Assembly (NCBI GenBank): GCA_029266495.1
Contig: JAQSWS010000022.1
Span: 1-57,601 of the forward strand
Origin: Rariglobus sp.
GTDB lineage: Bacteria > Verrucomicrobiota > Verrucomicrobiia > Opitutales > Opitutaceae
DNA: 57,601 nt
Reading direction: 5' to 3'
The translations under genes were made by a program, and so were the position numbers. This document shows positions 43,381 to 53,238 of the stretch, in pieces; position 1 is the first letter of the stretch; each line of letters begins with the position of its first letter. A model generated the notes under the pieces. That model searched no databases. It was not told the origin of the DNA and was given only the letters and a program-made list of their open reading frames with translations.

Positions 43381-45576
43381 TTACCTCGCTTGCGCGGGGT
43401 AGCGGCGGAGGTCGAGCGTGTGGCGGCCTTCGGGCGGGAAATCGATTTTTGGGACGAGGCGCGGCTGGCCCAGGGTATGAGGCCACACCTCCCAGCGCTC
43501 CGAGAAACGTTCGATGGCGTCGGCAGGCGTCTCCGGACGCGCGGCGTAGGGCACGCTGCGCGGGTTCCACACGTGCCATCGGGCTGCGGCGACCACGGCG
43601 AAGGTGGACTTGTCGACCCACTCGATCAGAAGCGGGGCGTGCACCGGAATGTGCGGGTGCAGCGCGGGATTCAGGAAGAACGCACGGTAACGCACGCCGG
43701 CGGCGGCGGACGGCGTGCCATCAACGGGGCGGAATTCGCAAGGGAGTCCGTTGACCAGAAGGATGCCCTTTTCGAGGAGGGCGGTGTCGTTCACGCTCAC
43801 CTCGATCCGGTCCATGCTGGCGTCGACGCAACGCGAGGTGCCGCCGCCGCCGTTGGGTTGTTCGCCGAGGAGAGGCCAGGCTTCGAGAGCCTGGCGGAAC
43901 ACGACCGCGTGGGTGGCGGGCTTCTTTTTGGACCTGGCAGGGGCGGGCGCGTTGAAGACGAATTCGCCGAGCTTGGGGAAGCGGAATTCCCAGAGGGGGC
44001 GCAGCCATTCGGTTTCAAACGGGATGCCGTGTTCGCGCAGATCGGCGCAGATGGCCGCAAGGTCCTGCCAGACGAAGGCGGGGAGGAAGAATTTATCGTG
44101 GAGTTCGCCGTTCCAGCGGATGAACGGAGGCTTGAACGGATCGGCGGCGAGGCGGGCGAAGATCGCGCGGATGAACAGCGCGACAACCGACATGGCGGGA
44201 CGGTCCGGATGCGTTTCAAAGGCGCGCAACTCGACGAGGCCGGCGCGTCCGTTGCCGGCGAAAGGATTCCAGAGCTTGTCCACGCTGATCTCGGCGCGGT
44301 GGGTGTTGCCCGAGCGGTCCATCAAGAGATCGCGGAAGAGCAGGTCGAAGAGCGCGAAGTTTTGCGGGGAGCCGAATTGCTCGGCGCCCTGGCAGGCGAT
44401 TTCCAATTCGTAGAGTGCCTCGAAGGTCGATTCGTCGATGCGGGGGGCTTGCGAGCTGGGGCCCATGTATTGGCCGGTGAACGCGTAGCTGAGCGCGGGA
44501 TGATGTTGAAAATAGCGGATCGCCGACGGCAGGAGTGCGGGAAATGCGAAGAAGGGCGAGACGAGGCCGAGGGGGCCGCCGAAGACGAGGTGGGCGCCGC
44601 CGCCGGTGCCGGTTTCGCGACCGTTGAGCTGGAGCTTGCGGGCGGTGAGGCCGGTTTTCCCGGCGGCGGCATAAAGATGGGCGAGCTGGCGATCGTAGGC
44701 GGCCCAATCTTCACAGATGGCGAGGTTGACCTCGATCACGCCGGGATCGGAGGCGAAGCCGATGGTGGGCAGGCGGGGATCGAGCGGCGGGGCGTAGCCG
44801 GCGAGGACGGCATCCTTGAGTTTAAGCGAAACGAAAACGCCTTCCAACGCCGTGATGAGTTCGATGTAGGCTTCGAGCAGGAGCGGCGGGATGAAGAGCG
44901 TGACGGCGCCGTCCTTCACTTCGACGGTGAGGGCGCGGCGGAGGTTTTTTTCGCCGAGGCTGCCGAGGGGCAGTCGCAGGCCGATGAGGCTGTCGCCGGG
45001 AAAGAGAGCGGCGGAGTCCTGCCCGAGGGCGGACCTCCAGTCGTCGCTGATCCATGCGGAGCCGTCGTGGTCGAGCGGGAGGACGTAGCCGGCGTTGGCG
45101 TCAGGCGTGGCGGTGTCGTGGGTGGAAAGGATGCCGGCGGTGGAAACGGAGAGTTTTTTGGCGAGCGCGGTGATGACGGCGAGCGCATGCTTCACGGTGT
45201 GGCGGCCGGCTTTGGTGTCGCCGCGCAGGCGGGTGATGTCTTTCCAGAGCGGCTTTCCGTCCGCGCGCCACTGGACGAGCAACGCCCAGCGGGGGAGGGG
45301 TTCGCCCGGGTAGTGCTTGCCCGAGGTTTCAAGGATAAGGGCTCCCGGGTAGGTGGTTTCGATGAGCTGGCGCGCAAAGCGGCGGGCATAATCGAGCTTG
45401 GTGGGGCCAAGTGCGGCGGTGTTCCATTCGGGCCCCTGCGGATCGTGCGGGATGAAGGTGGGCTCGCCACCCATGGTGAACAGGACGCCGCTCTTGGTGA
45501 AGGACGCCTCGACGGCATCACCGCAGGCACGGATGGCGGACCAGGTGGCGGGTGCGTAGGGGCGGGAGGCGCTCAT
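43381..45576 (-). CDS. DUF2126 domain protein of transglutaminase clusters
   Basis: 731 residues. The sequence matches the DUF2126 region usually found at the C-terminus of large transglutaminase-like proteins: FTMGGEPTFIPHDPQGPEWN near the start, WALLVQWRADGKPLW, YVLPLDHDGSAWISDDWR, GRETGTGGGAHLVFGGP in the middle, and RSGNTHRAEISVDKLW. Usually DUF2126 is fused to a transglutaminase core; here the core is a separate gene just upstream with an ATGA overlap, so the pair likely forms a split version. A peptide-bond-forming or proteolytic modification role is assumed for such clusters but not proven. No ATP-grasp or alpha-E gene is adjacent. Confidence 0.88.
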   Translation of the reverse strand: MSASRPYAPATWSAIRACGDAVEASFTKSGVLFTMGGEPTFIPHDPQGPEWNTAALGPTKLDYARRFARQLIETTYPGALILETSGKHYPGEPLPRWALLVQWRADGKPLWKDITRLRGDTKAGRHTVKHALAVITALAKKLSVSTAGILSTHDTATPDANAGYVLPLDHDGSAWISDDWRSALGQDSAALFPGDSLIGLRLPLGSLGEKNLRRALTVEVKDGAVTLFIPPLLLEAYIELITALEGVFVSLKLKDAVLAGYAPPLDPRLPTIGFASDPGVIEVNLAICEDWAAYDRQLAHLYAAAGKTGLTARKLQLNGRETGTGGGAHLVFGGPLGLVSPFFAFPALLPSAIRYFQHHPALSYAFTGQYMGPSSQAPRIDESTFEALYELEIACQGAEQFGSPQNFALFDLLFRDLLMDRSGNTHRAEISVDKLWNPFAGNGRAGLVELRAFETHPDRPAMSVVALFIRAIFARLAADPFKPPFIRWNGELHDKFFLPAFVWQDLAAICADLREHGIPFETEWLRPLWEFRFPKLGEFVFNAPAPARSKKKPATHAVVFRQALEAWPLLGEQPNGGGGTSRCVDASMDRIEVSVNDTALLEKGILLVNGLPCEFRPVDGTPSAAAGVRYRAFFLNPALHPHIPVHAPLLIEWVDKSTFAVVAAARWHVWNPRSVPYAARPETPADAIERFSERWEVWPHTLGQPRLVPKIDFPPEGRHTLDLRRYPAQAR

Positions 45577-46430
45577 GTGCATTGCTCAACGAGGATGGTG
45601 TGGCCGAGTTTGGAGGGCACGGGATCGGGGGCATAGTAGGAGCCCTGGATCGGGTTGACGCTTTCCGCCACGGCGGCGTGGGCGACGGGGATGAATGCGT
45701 CGTCGCAAAAGATGCCGTGGGTGGGGTCGAGGCCCTTCCATCCTGCACCGGGCAGGTAAACCTCGGCCCAGGCGTGCATCGCACCGTAGGCGGCCGAGTC
45801 CGGGGAGGGGTCGTGGAGGTAGCCGCTCACGAAACGCGCGGCGAGGCCGAGGGTGCGGCAAAGCTCGACGAAGAGGACGGCGTAATCACGGCAGGAGCCG
45901 GTGCCGAGGCGAAGCGTCGTAGTTGAAGGTTGGATACCCTTTTCGTAGCGCCGGTTGTAGACGAGGGACTCGTGAACCAGGGTGTTGAGCGCGACCAGGA
46001 ACGGGACGGTGTCCTTCGGGCGGTCGACAAAATGTTCGTCGAGCCAGTTGCGCAAGGTGGCCTGGGTTTCGTCGAAGGGAGGCGCGAGATAGGGGGTCAG
46101 GTTGAACTTGTGCAGCTCCTCGTATTCGAACGGAAAGGTGAATGCGTAGGGTTTGAGGATGAAGTCGAACGGGTTGCCATCGAGGGTCTCGACCTCGAAC
46201 TCGGCGCGGATGCTGAGGGTGGCGGAACGTTCCCAAAAATGGGCCCACGCGAGGAGATTGTCATAATAATCGCGGGTCCAGACGATCTTGGCGTCGGGGG
46301 AAATGTTGAAATGGAAGTGATTGACCCGGAGCAAGGCGCTGTCGCGGGGGCGCATGTAGAGCAGGTGGGGGGAGAAGGAGACCTCGCGGTCGTATTCGTA
46401 GCGCGTGAGGTGGGAGACTTTGAGCTTCAT
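45573..46430 (-). CDS. Transglutaminase-like protease/transferase
   Basis: 285 residues. An N-terminal beta domain (about 1-80, VSHLTRYEYDREVSFSPHLL) precedes the transglutaminase core with the Cys-His-Asp triad: Cys in TGSCRDYAVLFVELC, His in YGAMHAWAEVYLPGAGW and Asp in GLDPTHGIF. The triad and the Y-Y-x-x-E-type end (TILVEQCT) match bacterial transglutaminase-like proteins often found with DUF2126. It may cleave or form amide bonds in the cytosol. Its stop overlaps the DUF2126 gene, giving translational coupling. The ATG at 46430 has no clear competing start. Confidence 0.9.
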   Translation of the reverse strand: MKLKVSHLTRYEYDREVSFSPHLLYMRPRDSALLRVNHFHFNISPDAKIVWTRDYYDNLLAWAHFWERSATLSIRAEFEVETLDGNPFDFILKPYAFTFPFEYEELHKFNLTPYLAPPFDETQATLRNWLDEHFVDRPKDTVPFLVALNTLVHESLVYNRRYEKGIQPSTTTLRLGTGSCRDYAVLFVELCRTLGLAARFVSGYLHDPSPDSAAYGAMHAWAEVYLPGAGWKGLDPTHGIFCDDAFIPVAHAAVAESVNPIQGSYYAPDPVPSKLGHTILVEQCT

Positions 46431-46584
46431 GCAGGTAAAAGGAGCGGGTGCGGTGGTTTAGCAATTAGCGGGCCGCGGGGGGATTTTGCCCGAGGTTTGC
46501 AGAGCTGAGCAGCAAAGCAGGGGGAGTCAGGCTTTTTTCGGGTTTGGCAACGGCGCGCGGGGGCCCTTGCGTGTAGGACGCGCA

Positions 46585-47028
46585 ATGCAATCCAGGGACG
46601 TTAATCTTTATCTGGTGGGCTTCATGGGCACGGGCAAGACCACCATTGGTCGGGCCGTGGCCCATCGGATGGGCTTTGCGCTGCTCGACAGCGACCACGA
46701 GATCGAGCGCAAGCAGGGGAAGACGATCCCGCAGATTTTTGCCAGCGACGAAAAAGGCGTGGTCATCTGCTTGCACGCCTCGCTCGACACGATTCTGCGC
46801 CGGACACAGGGAAATAAAAACCGTCCGCTGCTCGATGTGGAGGATCCGATGGAGCGCATCCGCACGCTCTATGCGGTCCGCGAGCCAATCTATAACAAAG
46901 CGGGCACCGTGATCCTGACGGACGGTCGCCCGATGCTCGATATCGTGCAACATGTGATGCGGGCCTACCGCCGTGAGGCGGCGGAGTTTGCGCGGGCGGC
47001 GGCGGCCAAGGCGAAGCATGGGCGTTGA
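46585..47028 (+). CDS. aroK: Shikimate kinase with a central deletion
   Basis: 147 residues; the family is usually 165-185. The N-terminus is intact (YLVGFMGTGKTTIGRAVAHR, then LLDSDHEIERKQGKTIPQIF), with Walker A and the D-S-D shikimate contact. After IFASDEK the text jumps to GVVICLHASLDTILRRT, so the segment carrying G-E-x2-F-R-x2-E and the G-G-G shikimate loop, about 40 residues, is missing in frame. The lid Arg (NRPLLDVEDP) and REPIY remain. It should phosphorylate shikimate in the aromatic pathway, but as read here half the substrate site is gone. Either a genuine deletion, a remodelled kinase or an assembly error. Overlaps queG by 11 bases. Confidence 0.8.
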   Translation: MQSRDVNLYLVGFMGTGKTTIGRAVAHRMGFALLDSDHEIERKQGKTIPQIFASDEKGVVICLHASLDTILRRTQGNKNRPLLDVEDPMERIRTLYAVREPIYNKAGTVILTDGRPMLDIVQHVMRAYRREAAEFARAAAAKAKHGR

Positions 47029-48163
47029 TCGCGAGACGGTGCGGGCGCGGCTGCGGGCGCTCGGGTTCGACGAGGTGCGGTTTGCCCGCGTGGAGCCGGG
47101 CTTCGGGCCGGGGCTGAGTGCATGGATCGAGGCCGGTTACCACGCCGACATGAACTGGATGGAACGCACGGTGCCGAAGCGCAGCGATCCGGCGCTGGTG
47201 CTGCCGGGGGCGCGGTCGGTGATCATGCTGGGGGTGAATTATCTGCCGCCGGCCGGGGCGGGGAACGCAGGCGGGGGAGCGGCGCGGCCGGCGTGGGCGC
47301 GGTATGCATTGTATTCAGATTACCATGACACCATCAAGGAGGCGCTGGCGGCGGCCGGCCGGGTGCTGGAGGAGCTCGGCGGAGGCGCGGTGACGCCGGC
47401 GGATTATCGTTACTACGTCGACACGGGGCCGGTGATCGAGCGCGGCTGGGCGGCGAAATCCGGCCTGGGATTCATCGGCAAAAACGCGATGCTCATCTCG
47501 CGCACGCACGGCAACTGGTTGTTCCTCGCCGCGGTGTTGACGACGCTGGAGTTCGAACCTGACGAGCCGGTGCGCAAAGAGGCCGCCGGACGCGAGACGG
47601 AGCCCGGATTGTTGTGTGGCAAATGCACGCGCTGCATGGACGCATGTCCGACGCAGGCCTTGCCTCGACCCGGGGTGGTCGACGCGCGGCGGTGCGTTTC
47701 CTACCAGACCATTGAAAACAAAGGCATCATCCCGCGTGAGCTGAGGGCGGGGATCGGCCACCGCATTTATGGTTGCGACACGTGCCTGGAGGTGTGCCCG
47801 TGGAATCGTTTTGCGCAGGCCGGCCGGCAGGTGTTGCTGGCGGCGCGTTACGGGCTGGCGGATCTGCCGCTGCGTGAGGTTCTGGAGCTGACGCCCGAGC
47901 GGTTCGCCGCGGTTTTTAAGGGAACCGCGATCAAGCGCGTTAAAATCACGGGTCTGTTGCGCAACGCCAGTATCGTGGCTGCGAACACCGGGGCGCACGA
48001 GTGCCTAGGCGCCTTGGTGAGGCTGGCGGGTCACGTTTCACCGGTGGTGCGGGCGCACGCCGTCTGGGCCGTTCGCAAGCTGGGCGCGGCCGATCAACTG
48101 GCGGAGGCGCGGGCGGTGGAGACCGATCCGTCCGTTTTGGCCGAATACGAGGCGACTTTGTGA
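47018..48163 (+). CDS. queG: Epoxyqueuosine reductase
   Basis: 381 residues. This is the last enzyme of queuosine tRNA modification, reducing epoxyqueuosine with cobalamin and iron-sulfur clusters. The N-terminal domain has RARLRALGFDEVRFARVEPG and later the cobalamin region SGLGFIGKNAMLISRTHGNW. Two 4Fe-4S motifs follow: CGKCTRCMDACPTQALP and CDTCLEVCPWNRF, where CPWN is diagnostic. A C-terminal HEAT-like part contains RNASIVAANTG. The start ATG lies inside the 3' end of the shikimate kinase gene. In the family it is normally about 370-390 residues, so it is complete. Cytosolic. Confidence 0.95.
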   Translation: MGVDRETVRARLRALGFDEVRFARVEPGFGPGLSAWIEAGYHADMNWMERTVPKRSDPALVLPGARSVIMLGVNYLPPAGAGNAGGGAARPAWARYALYSDYHDTIKEALAAAGRVLEELGGGAVTPADYRYYVDTGPVIERGWAAKSGLGFIGKNAMLISRTHGNWLFLAAVLTTLEFEPDEPVRKEAAGRETEPGLLCGKCTRCMDACPTQALPRPGVVDARRCVSYQTIENKGIIPRELRAGIGHRIYGCDTCLEVCPWNRFAQAGRQVLLAARYGLADLPLREVLELTPERFAAVFKGTAIKRVKITGLLRNASIVAANTGAHECLGALVRLAGHVSPVVRAHAVWAVRKLGAADQLAEARAVETDPSVLAEYEATL

Positions 48164-48256
48164 GTTTCGCCTGGCGCTACTCGGTTAAGTTCTCCCCCTG
48201 TGATCGTCGAATCTTCAGGCTTGGCCCGCCGTCCTTCGGTGGGGCGAGGCGTCGTG

Positions 48257-48658
48257 CTAGGTGAACACCCGGTTCATGACTGTGGCGAATCCCGCAGGCG
48301 GACGCACGGGCCTGCCAGTGCGGTCGATGAACGCGTGCATCGTAAATGCCGTGGCGAGCAGGTCATTGTCGCGATGCAGTTCATACTCCATGCGAATGCG
48401 GAGGCTGGGCTTTTCACGCAGGAAAGTGGTGATCACCACCGTGTCGTCGTATTTTGCGGGTCGCAAGTAGCGCACGCCCACCTCCAGCACGGGCAGGAAA
48501 AAGCCTTCGGCCTCCAGCTCGCGGTAAGGCAGACCATGCTCTTTGAGCAGCGCAGTGCGGCCAATTTCCAGCCAGGGCAGGTAGCTGCCGTGATAAACCA
48601 CCCCCATCATGTCGGTTTCGGCATAGCGGACGGAGACGGAGGCGCGGGACGTGATCAT
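48257..48658 (-). CDS. Acyl-CoA thioesterase (YbgC/4HBT family)
   Basis: 133 residues of hotdog fold. It begins ASVSVRYAETDMMGVVYHGS, where Y-A-E-T-D-x-M-G-V-V-Y-H-x-x-Y is the active-site motif of YbgC/4HBT thioesterases with the catalytic Asp. WLEIGRTALLKEHGL and YLRPAKYDDTVVI follow, all standard. It hydrolyses short or aromatic acyl-CoA. The start at MITSRASVSV fits; a Met nine codons earlier is an alternative. It is on the opposite strand, convergent with queG, and not part of the alternative complex III operon, whose promoter region it shares upstream. Confidence 0.92.
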   Translation of the reverse strand: MITSRASVSVRYAETDMMGVVYHGSYLPWLEIGRTALLKEHGLPYRELEAEGFFLPVLEVGVRYLRPAKYDDTVVITTFLREKPSLRIRMEYELHRDNDLLATAFTMHAFIDRTGRPVRPPAGFATVMNRVFT

Positions 48659-48905
48659 CGGCTTTGTAAAGTGGGGTGACCACAACGCAGAAGGGGTGGG
48701 GGAACAAGGTTCTTTGCATCCGTTCGTGAGCTCTCTTCAAGGCGGCGGCCAACGATTTTGCATGATAAGCAGTAGCGTGGGTTACGGGCGTTTTGACTAA
48801 TTACGGCTGCTGATAGGACATGTTCATAGAATTTTTGTTTTACTTTGGAAGGGGCGGAGCCTTCTTTCGCCGGCTGACTTTGACCACTTCAACCTGACCA
48901 ACCCA
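48659..48905. other. Intergenic region with presumed promoters of the complex III operon
   Basis: 247 bases between divergent genes. TTTTGACTAATTACGG at about 48791-48806 and AGAATTTTTGTTTTACTTTG further on are AT-rich and contain a -35-like TTGACT, but no well-spaced -10 was found. A weak GGAACAAGGTTC inverted repeat lies at about 48701-48712. Confidence 0.35.
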
Positions 48906-49094
48906 GTGAGCCACCAACACTCGCGAAAGACTTTCTTCGCCAAGTTGCTGGGCCTCTTCGCCGTCGCCGGCGTGGCCCCCAAACTCCTTGCCAAACCGTC
49001 CGCGTCGCCTGCCGCCGCGCCGGTTTCCGAGTCTGCTCCGTTCAAGGTGAGCCAGGACTCCCGCACCGTCGCCCGCTCGGGCGATACGGTTTAA
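48906..49094 (+). CDS. Small leader protein before actA (Tat/Sec-like signal)
   Basis: 62 residues starting with GTG. The sequence SHQHSRKTFFAKLLGLFAVA begins with a polar, basic stretch and a hydrophobic helix, followed by AKPSASPAAAPVSES and a polar tail (QDSRTVARSGDTV). It looks like an exported small protein or one anchored by its signal segment. Third-position C use matches the act genes. The stop is 41 bases before actA. I know no family name; it may be an operon-specific accessory or maturation factor. Confidence 0.6.
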   Translation: MSHQHSRKTFFAKLLGLFAVAGVAPKLLAKPSASPAAAPVSESAPFKVSQDSRTVARSGDTV

Positions 49095-49135
49095 CCCGAG
49101 CATAGTCTTACGCTTCGCGAAGATTTTTCCGGCAT

Positions 49136-49792
49136 ATGTCCAAACTTTTCCCCAAATCGGCCAACAAGCTGCCCCTGCAGATCATCATTCTGGTGTTCGT
49201 GCTCGGTGGCATCGCCACGGCCGCCACGACCTACTACGCGACCAACAAATACACGAATGTTGGTTACGCGCCCGTGCAGCCCGTGCCCTTCAGCCACGCG
49301 CTTCACGCCGGCCAGCTTGGCATCGACTGCCGTTATTGCCACGTCGGCGTCGACAAGGGCCCCACCTCCACGGTCCCGACCTCGCAGACCTGCATGAACT
49401 GTCACAATCAGGTCAAGACTGACAGCCCCCTGCTTCAGGTCGTGCGCGACAGCTATGCCTCCGGTGATCCCGTGCCTTGGGTGAAAATCCACCAAGCTCC
49501 CGATTACGTTTACTTTAACCACTCGGTGCACATCGCCCGCGGCGTCTCCTGTGTGGAGTGCCACGGTCGTATCGACGAGATGGATGTCGTCCACCAAGCG
49601 AAGCCCCTCTCGATGGGCTTCTGTTTGGACTGCCACCGCGCCCCTGAAAACTTTGTTCGTGATCCGAAGCTCGTCACCAAGCTCGACTGGAAACACCCCG
49701 AGGGTGTCGAAGGCCAGGTCCGTGACGGCAAGAAGTTCGTTCACGACTGGAATATTAAACCGCCGCAAAGCTGCTCCGGCTGCCATCGCTGA
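49136..49792 (+). CDS. actA: Alternative complex III subunit A, pentaheme cytochrome c
   Basis: 218 residues. One N-terminal membrane helix (about 12-33, LQIIILVFVLGGIATAATTY) anchors a periplasmic domain with five CXXCH haem motifs: CRYCH, CMNCH, CVECH, CLDCH and CSGCH. ActA gathers electrons from ActB and passes them to downstream cytochromes in the quinol:electron acceptor oxidoreductase (alternative complex III) that replaces bc1. Extra His such as FSHALHAGQLG and NHSVH are the distal ligands expected. Five haems is the usual number. First gene of the act cluster, 8 bases before actB. Confidence 0.96.
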   Translation: MSKLFPKSANKLPLQIIILVFVLGGIATAATTYYATNKYTNVGYAPVQPVPFSHALHAGQLGIDCRYCHVGVDKGPTSTVPTSQTCMNCHNQVKTDSPLLQVVRDSYASGDPVPWVKIHQAPDYVYFNHSVHIARGVSCVECHGRIDEMDVVHQAKPLSMGFCLDCHRAPENFVRDPKLVTKLDWKHPEGVEGQVRDGKKFVHDWNIKPPQSCSGCHR

Positions 49793-49800
49793 TACCGCCG

Positions 49801-52800
49801 ATGAAACGCACATTTGACCATCCCGCTCCCTCCGAACGCGAACTGACCGGTCCCCGCTACTGGCGCAGCCTCGACGAACTCGCCGCCACCCCAGGCTTCA
49901 AGGCCGAGGTCGAGCGCGAATTTCCCGCCGATGCCTCGAATCTGAACGGCGTCGATCGCCGCCAGTTCTTCAAGCTCATGGCCGCCTCCTTCGCCCTCGG
50001 TGGCGTGGGCCTCGCCGCCGGCTGCCGCCGCCCGGAGAAACACATTCTTCCCTACGGCAAGTCCGTCGAGGAAGTCATCCCCGGCCTCCCGCTCTATTTC
50101 GCCTCGTCCATGCCATCGCGCAAGGGCGCCATCCCGATCCTCGCCGAGACGCACCAAGGCCGTCCGACCAAGATCGAAGGCAATCCGACCTACGCTCCCT
50201 ATGGCGGTGCCACCACCGCCTTTGTTCAGGCGTCCGTTCTCGATCTTTATGATCCGGATCGCGCCACGGTCTCCACGGTGAAGGGTGCGACCGTTTCCAT
50301 CGCCGCCGTGCAGGACCTGCTGGCCAAGATTGGAACCAATGCCGCTTCCGATGGAGGCGCCGGACTCGCATTCCTTGCCGGCCAGTCCAGTTCGCCGACC
50401 CGCGCCGCGCTCGTCGCCAAGCTTCGCGCCAAATTCCCCAAGGCCACTTGGGCCGAATACGAAGCCGCCCAGGATGAGGCCTCCGCTTCCGCCGCCCAGG
50501 CCGCCTTCGGCCAGAGCGTCAAGCCGGTCTACCAGTTTGCCAAGGCCAAGCGGGTCGTCGCGATCGACGCCGATTTTTTCCAGTCCGAGTCGCACGCGCT
50601 CTACTACTCCCGCGAGTTCTCGAAGGGTCGCAAGGTCCTCAAAAAGGATGACCCGATGAATCGCCTCTATTCGATCGAGAGCGCGTTTTCGCTCGTCGGA
50701 TCGATGGCCGATCACCGCCTGCGGCTTGCGAGCAGCCACATGCTGGCGTTCGCCGCCGCCCTCGCCGGCAAGGTTTCCGGTGACACCACCTTCGCGCCCC
50801 TCTCGCGGGGCCTCGAATTCAAGGATCAGGACAAGTGGCTCGATGCTTGTGCCGCCGATCTCCTCGCCCACAAGGGTGAGAGCGTTATCATCGCCGGCAG
50901 CCACCTGCCCCCGCAGGTCCACGCCATCGCCTACGCGCTGAACGTGATTCTCGGCAACGTTGGCAAGACCGTTGATTTCGTCGAGGTCCCCGCCAGCAAC
51001 GCCGCGACGATCTCGACCCTCGCTTCCGTCATCAAGTCCGGTTCGGTCAAGACGCTCGTCATCCTCGGTGGCAACCCCGCCTACGATGCTCCCGCCGACC
51101 TGGGTTTTGCCGAACTCGTCAAGAACGTGCCCGATGTCGTCCGGCTCGGCTATTACGTGGACGAAACCTCGCAGGTGGCCGGCACGAATCTCAACGCCGC
51201 GCACTACCTCGAATCGTGGGGTGATGCGCGCACGGCCGACGGCACCATCGTGCCGGTCCAGCCGATGATTCAGCCGCTCTTCAACGGTCTCACCGAGATC
51301 GAGATCCTCGCCCGTATTGCCGGCGAGAGCGTCACCGATCCTTACACGCTGGTTTATAACACCATCACGGGCATCGTTGGCGGCGGCAATGCCGATCACG
51401 TGTTCCGCCAGTTCCTTCATGACGGCGTGCTCCATGGCACCGCTTACAAGAAGGCCAACGCCCGCTTCAGCGCCGTCGGGATCCAGCCGTTGTTCGCCCT
51501 CGCCCCGGAATTTACCGCGCTCTCCGAGGAAAAACTCGAAGTCCGTTTCACCTTCGACGCCAAGGTCGATGATGGCCGCTATGCCAACAATGGCTGGCTG
51601 CAGGAGTGTCCCGACCCGATCACGAAGATCGCATGGGACAACGCCATCCTCATCAGCCCCAAGCTGGCGCGACACCTTAAGATCGACCCCGCCGGTTCCG
51701 TCCTGCAGGTCGCCCGCAAGGAAAACGCCAATTTCAAGCAGGGCAAGGAGCAGGCGTTCATCGGCGAAGTGACCCTCAATGGCGTCACGGTTCGCGGTCC
51801 GCTGCACATCCAGCCGGGTCTTTCCAACTACACGATCGTCCTTCCGCTTGGCTACGGCCGCAAGGTCTCCGGTCGCGTGGGCAAGGGCGTCGGTCACAAC
51901 TTCTACCCGCTCCGCACGACCGCCGGCATGGCGTTCGCCACCGGGGCCACGCTCGTCGTCAAGAAGGACGAAGTCTACGCCCTCGCCAACACCCAGGAGC
52001 ACTGGTCGATGGAAGGCCGCGAGATCGTCCGCGAAGAAAACTACAAGGAGGACGGCACCACCGACCTCGGCTTCGTCAACACCTTCGGCACCGAGTCGCA
52101 CTCGCCCTCCAATCGCGGCGAAGAAAACTCCATCGCCGCCCTGGCCGCCCTCTCTCCCGAGGACCGCGCCAAGCGCACCGCCTTGCTCGCGGTCGAAACG
52201 CCGCGCGGTCAGTCGCTCTACGAGCACCCCGATCTCAAGGGCACCCATCAGTGGGGCATGTCGATCGACCTGAACACTTGCATTGGTTGCAACGCCTGCA
52301 TCATCGCGTGCCAGGCCGAGAACAACATTCCCATCGTGGGCAAGGACCAGGTTCTTCGTGGCCGTGAGATGCACTGGATCCGCCTCGATCGATACTATTC
52401 CGACGGAAACATCGAGGGTGCCGCCTTTGGTGGACCCGGCAACAAGGAGATCCCCGAGGATCCGCAGGTTTCGCTTCAGCCCATGGCGTGTGTGCATTGC
52501 GAAGCCGCTCCGTGCGAAATCGTGTGCCCCGTCAACGCCACCGTGCACGACGACGAAGGCCTCAACACGATGGCCTACAATCGCTGCATCGGCACCCGCT
52601 ATTGCGCGAATAACTGCCCCTACAAGGTCCGCCGTTTCAATTTCTTCGATTGGAACAAGCGTGCGCTCGACGAGCTTTACCTCGGACCGCTCGGCCAGTC
52701 CGGCATGCCCGAACTCGTCAAGATGGTCAAAAACCCGGACGTCACCGTGCGCATGCGCGGCGTGATGGAGAAGTGCACCTATTGCGTGCAACGTATCCAG

Positions 52801-53238
52801 CAGGCCAAGATCAAGCAGAAGGTGAAAGCCGGCGCGTCCAACGAGGTCGCCATCCCCGATGGCACCGTCAAGGTCGCCTGCCAGCAGGCCTGCCCGGCGG
52901 ATTGCATCACGTTCGGCAACATCAAGGACCCGTCCAGTGCCGTCTCGAAGGCCAAGGCCCTCGAACAGGACTACGCGGTGCTCGGCTACCTGAACGTGCG
53001 CCCCCGCACCACCTATCTCGGCAAGCTGCGCAACCCGAATCCGGCGATGCCCGACTACGCTGCGCTCCCGCTCAGCCGCCTGGAATACGAAAAGAAGAAC
53101 AACCCGCATCACGGTCAAGACACCGGCCATGGCTCCGGTCACGACGACCATGGTCACGACCACGCTCCCGCCGCCGAGAAGAAGGCCGAACACTCCTCCT
53201 TTCTCAAAGGTAACAACCTCTTCGGAGGACTCAGCTAA
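49801..53238 (+). CDS. actB: Alternative complex III subunit B, iron-sulfur/molybdopterin-like
   Basis: 1145 residues. The N-terminal Tat-type signal is [20 protein letters not shown] (Arg53-54), followed by LAAGC, a possible lipobox Cys75. A molybdopterin-oxidoreductase-like region (about 80-780) lacks molybdenum cofactor in known ACIII complexes. The C-terminal ferredoxin part has [16 protein letters not shown] (about 827), [32 protein letters not shown] and [10 protein letters not shown] with CQQACPADC, enough for three 4Fe-4S and one 3Fe-4S. It relays electrons from the quinol site of ActC to ActA. The tail is His-rich ([19 protein letters not shown]). It ends TAATG, overlapping actC by a base. 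Confidence 0.97.
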   Translation: MKRTFDHPAPSERELTGPRYWRSLDELAATPGFKAEVEREFPADASNLNGVDRRQFFKLMAASFALGGVGLAAGCRRPEKHILPYGKSVEEVIPGLPLYFASSMPSRKGAIPILAETHQGRPTKIEGNPTYAPYGGATTAFVQASVLDLYDPDRATVSTVKGATVSIAAVQDLLAKIGTNAASDGGAGLAFLAGQSSSPTRAALVAKLRAKFPKATWAEYEAAQDEASASAAQAAFGQSVKPVYQFAKAKRVVAIDADFFQSESHALYYSREFSKGRKVLKKDDPMNRLYSIESAFSLVGSMADHRLRLASSHMLAFAAALAGKVSGDTTFAPLSRGLEFKDQDKWLDACAADLLAHKGESVIIAGSHLPPQVHAIAYALNVILGNVGKTVDFVEVPASNAATISTLASVIKSGSVKTLVILGGNPAYDAPADLGFAELVKNVPDVVRLGYYVDETSQVAGTNLNAAHYLESWGDARTADGTIVPVQPMIQPLFNGLTEIEILARIAGESVTDPYTLVYNTITGIVGGGNADHVFRQFLHDGVLHGTAYKKANARFSAVGIQPLFALAPEFTALSEEKLEVRFTFDAKVDDGRYANNGWLQECPDPITKIAWDNAILISPKLARHLKIDPAGSVLQVARKENANFKQGKEQAFIGEVTLNGVTVRGPLHIQPGLSNYTIVLPLGYGRKVSGRVGKGVGHNFYPLRTTAGMAFATGATLVVKKDEVYALANTQEHWSMEGREIVREENYKEDGTTDLGFVNTFGTESHSPSNRGEENSIAALAALSPEDRAKRTALLAVETPRGQSLYEHPDLKGTHQWGMSIDLNTCIGCNACIIACQAENNIPIVGKDQVLRGREMHWIRLDRYYSDGNIEGAAFGGPGNKEIPEDPQVSLQPMACVHCEAAPCEIVCPVNATVHDDEGLNTMAYNRCIGTRYCANNCPYKVRRFNFFDWNKRALDELYLGPLGQSGMPELVKMVKNPDVTVRMRGVMEKCTYCVQRIQQAKIKQKVKAGASNEVAIPDGTVKVACQQACPADCITFGNIKDPSSAVSKAKALEQDYAVLGYLNVRPRTTYLGKLRNPNPAMPDYAALPLSRLEYEKKNNPHHGQDTGHGSGHDDHGHDHAPAAEKKAEHSSFLKGNNLFGGLS

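Noticed and set aside
43390-45636. Plus-strand frame of about 750 codons opposite the DUF2126 gene
   Set aside because: The minus-strand protein has strong family motifs; the plus-strand translation does not.
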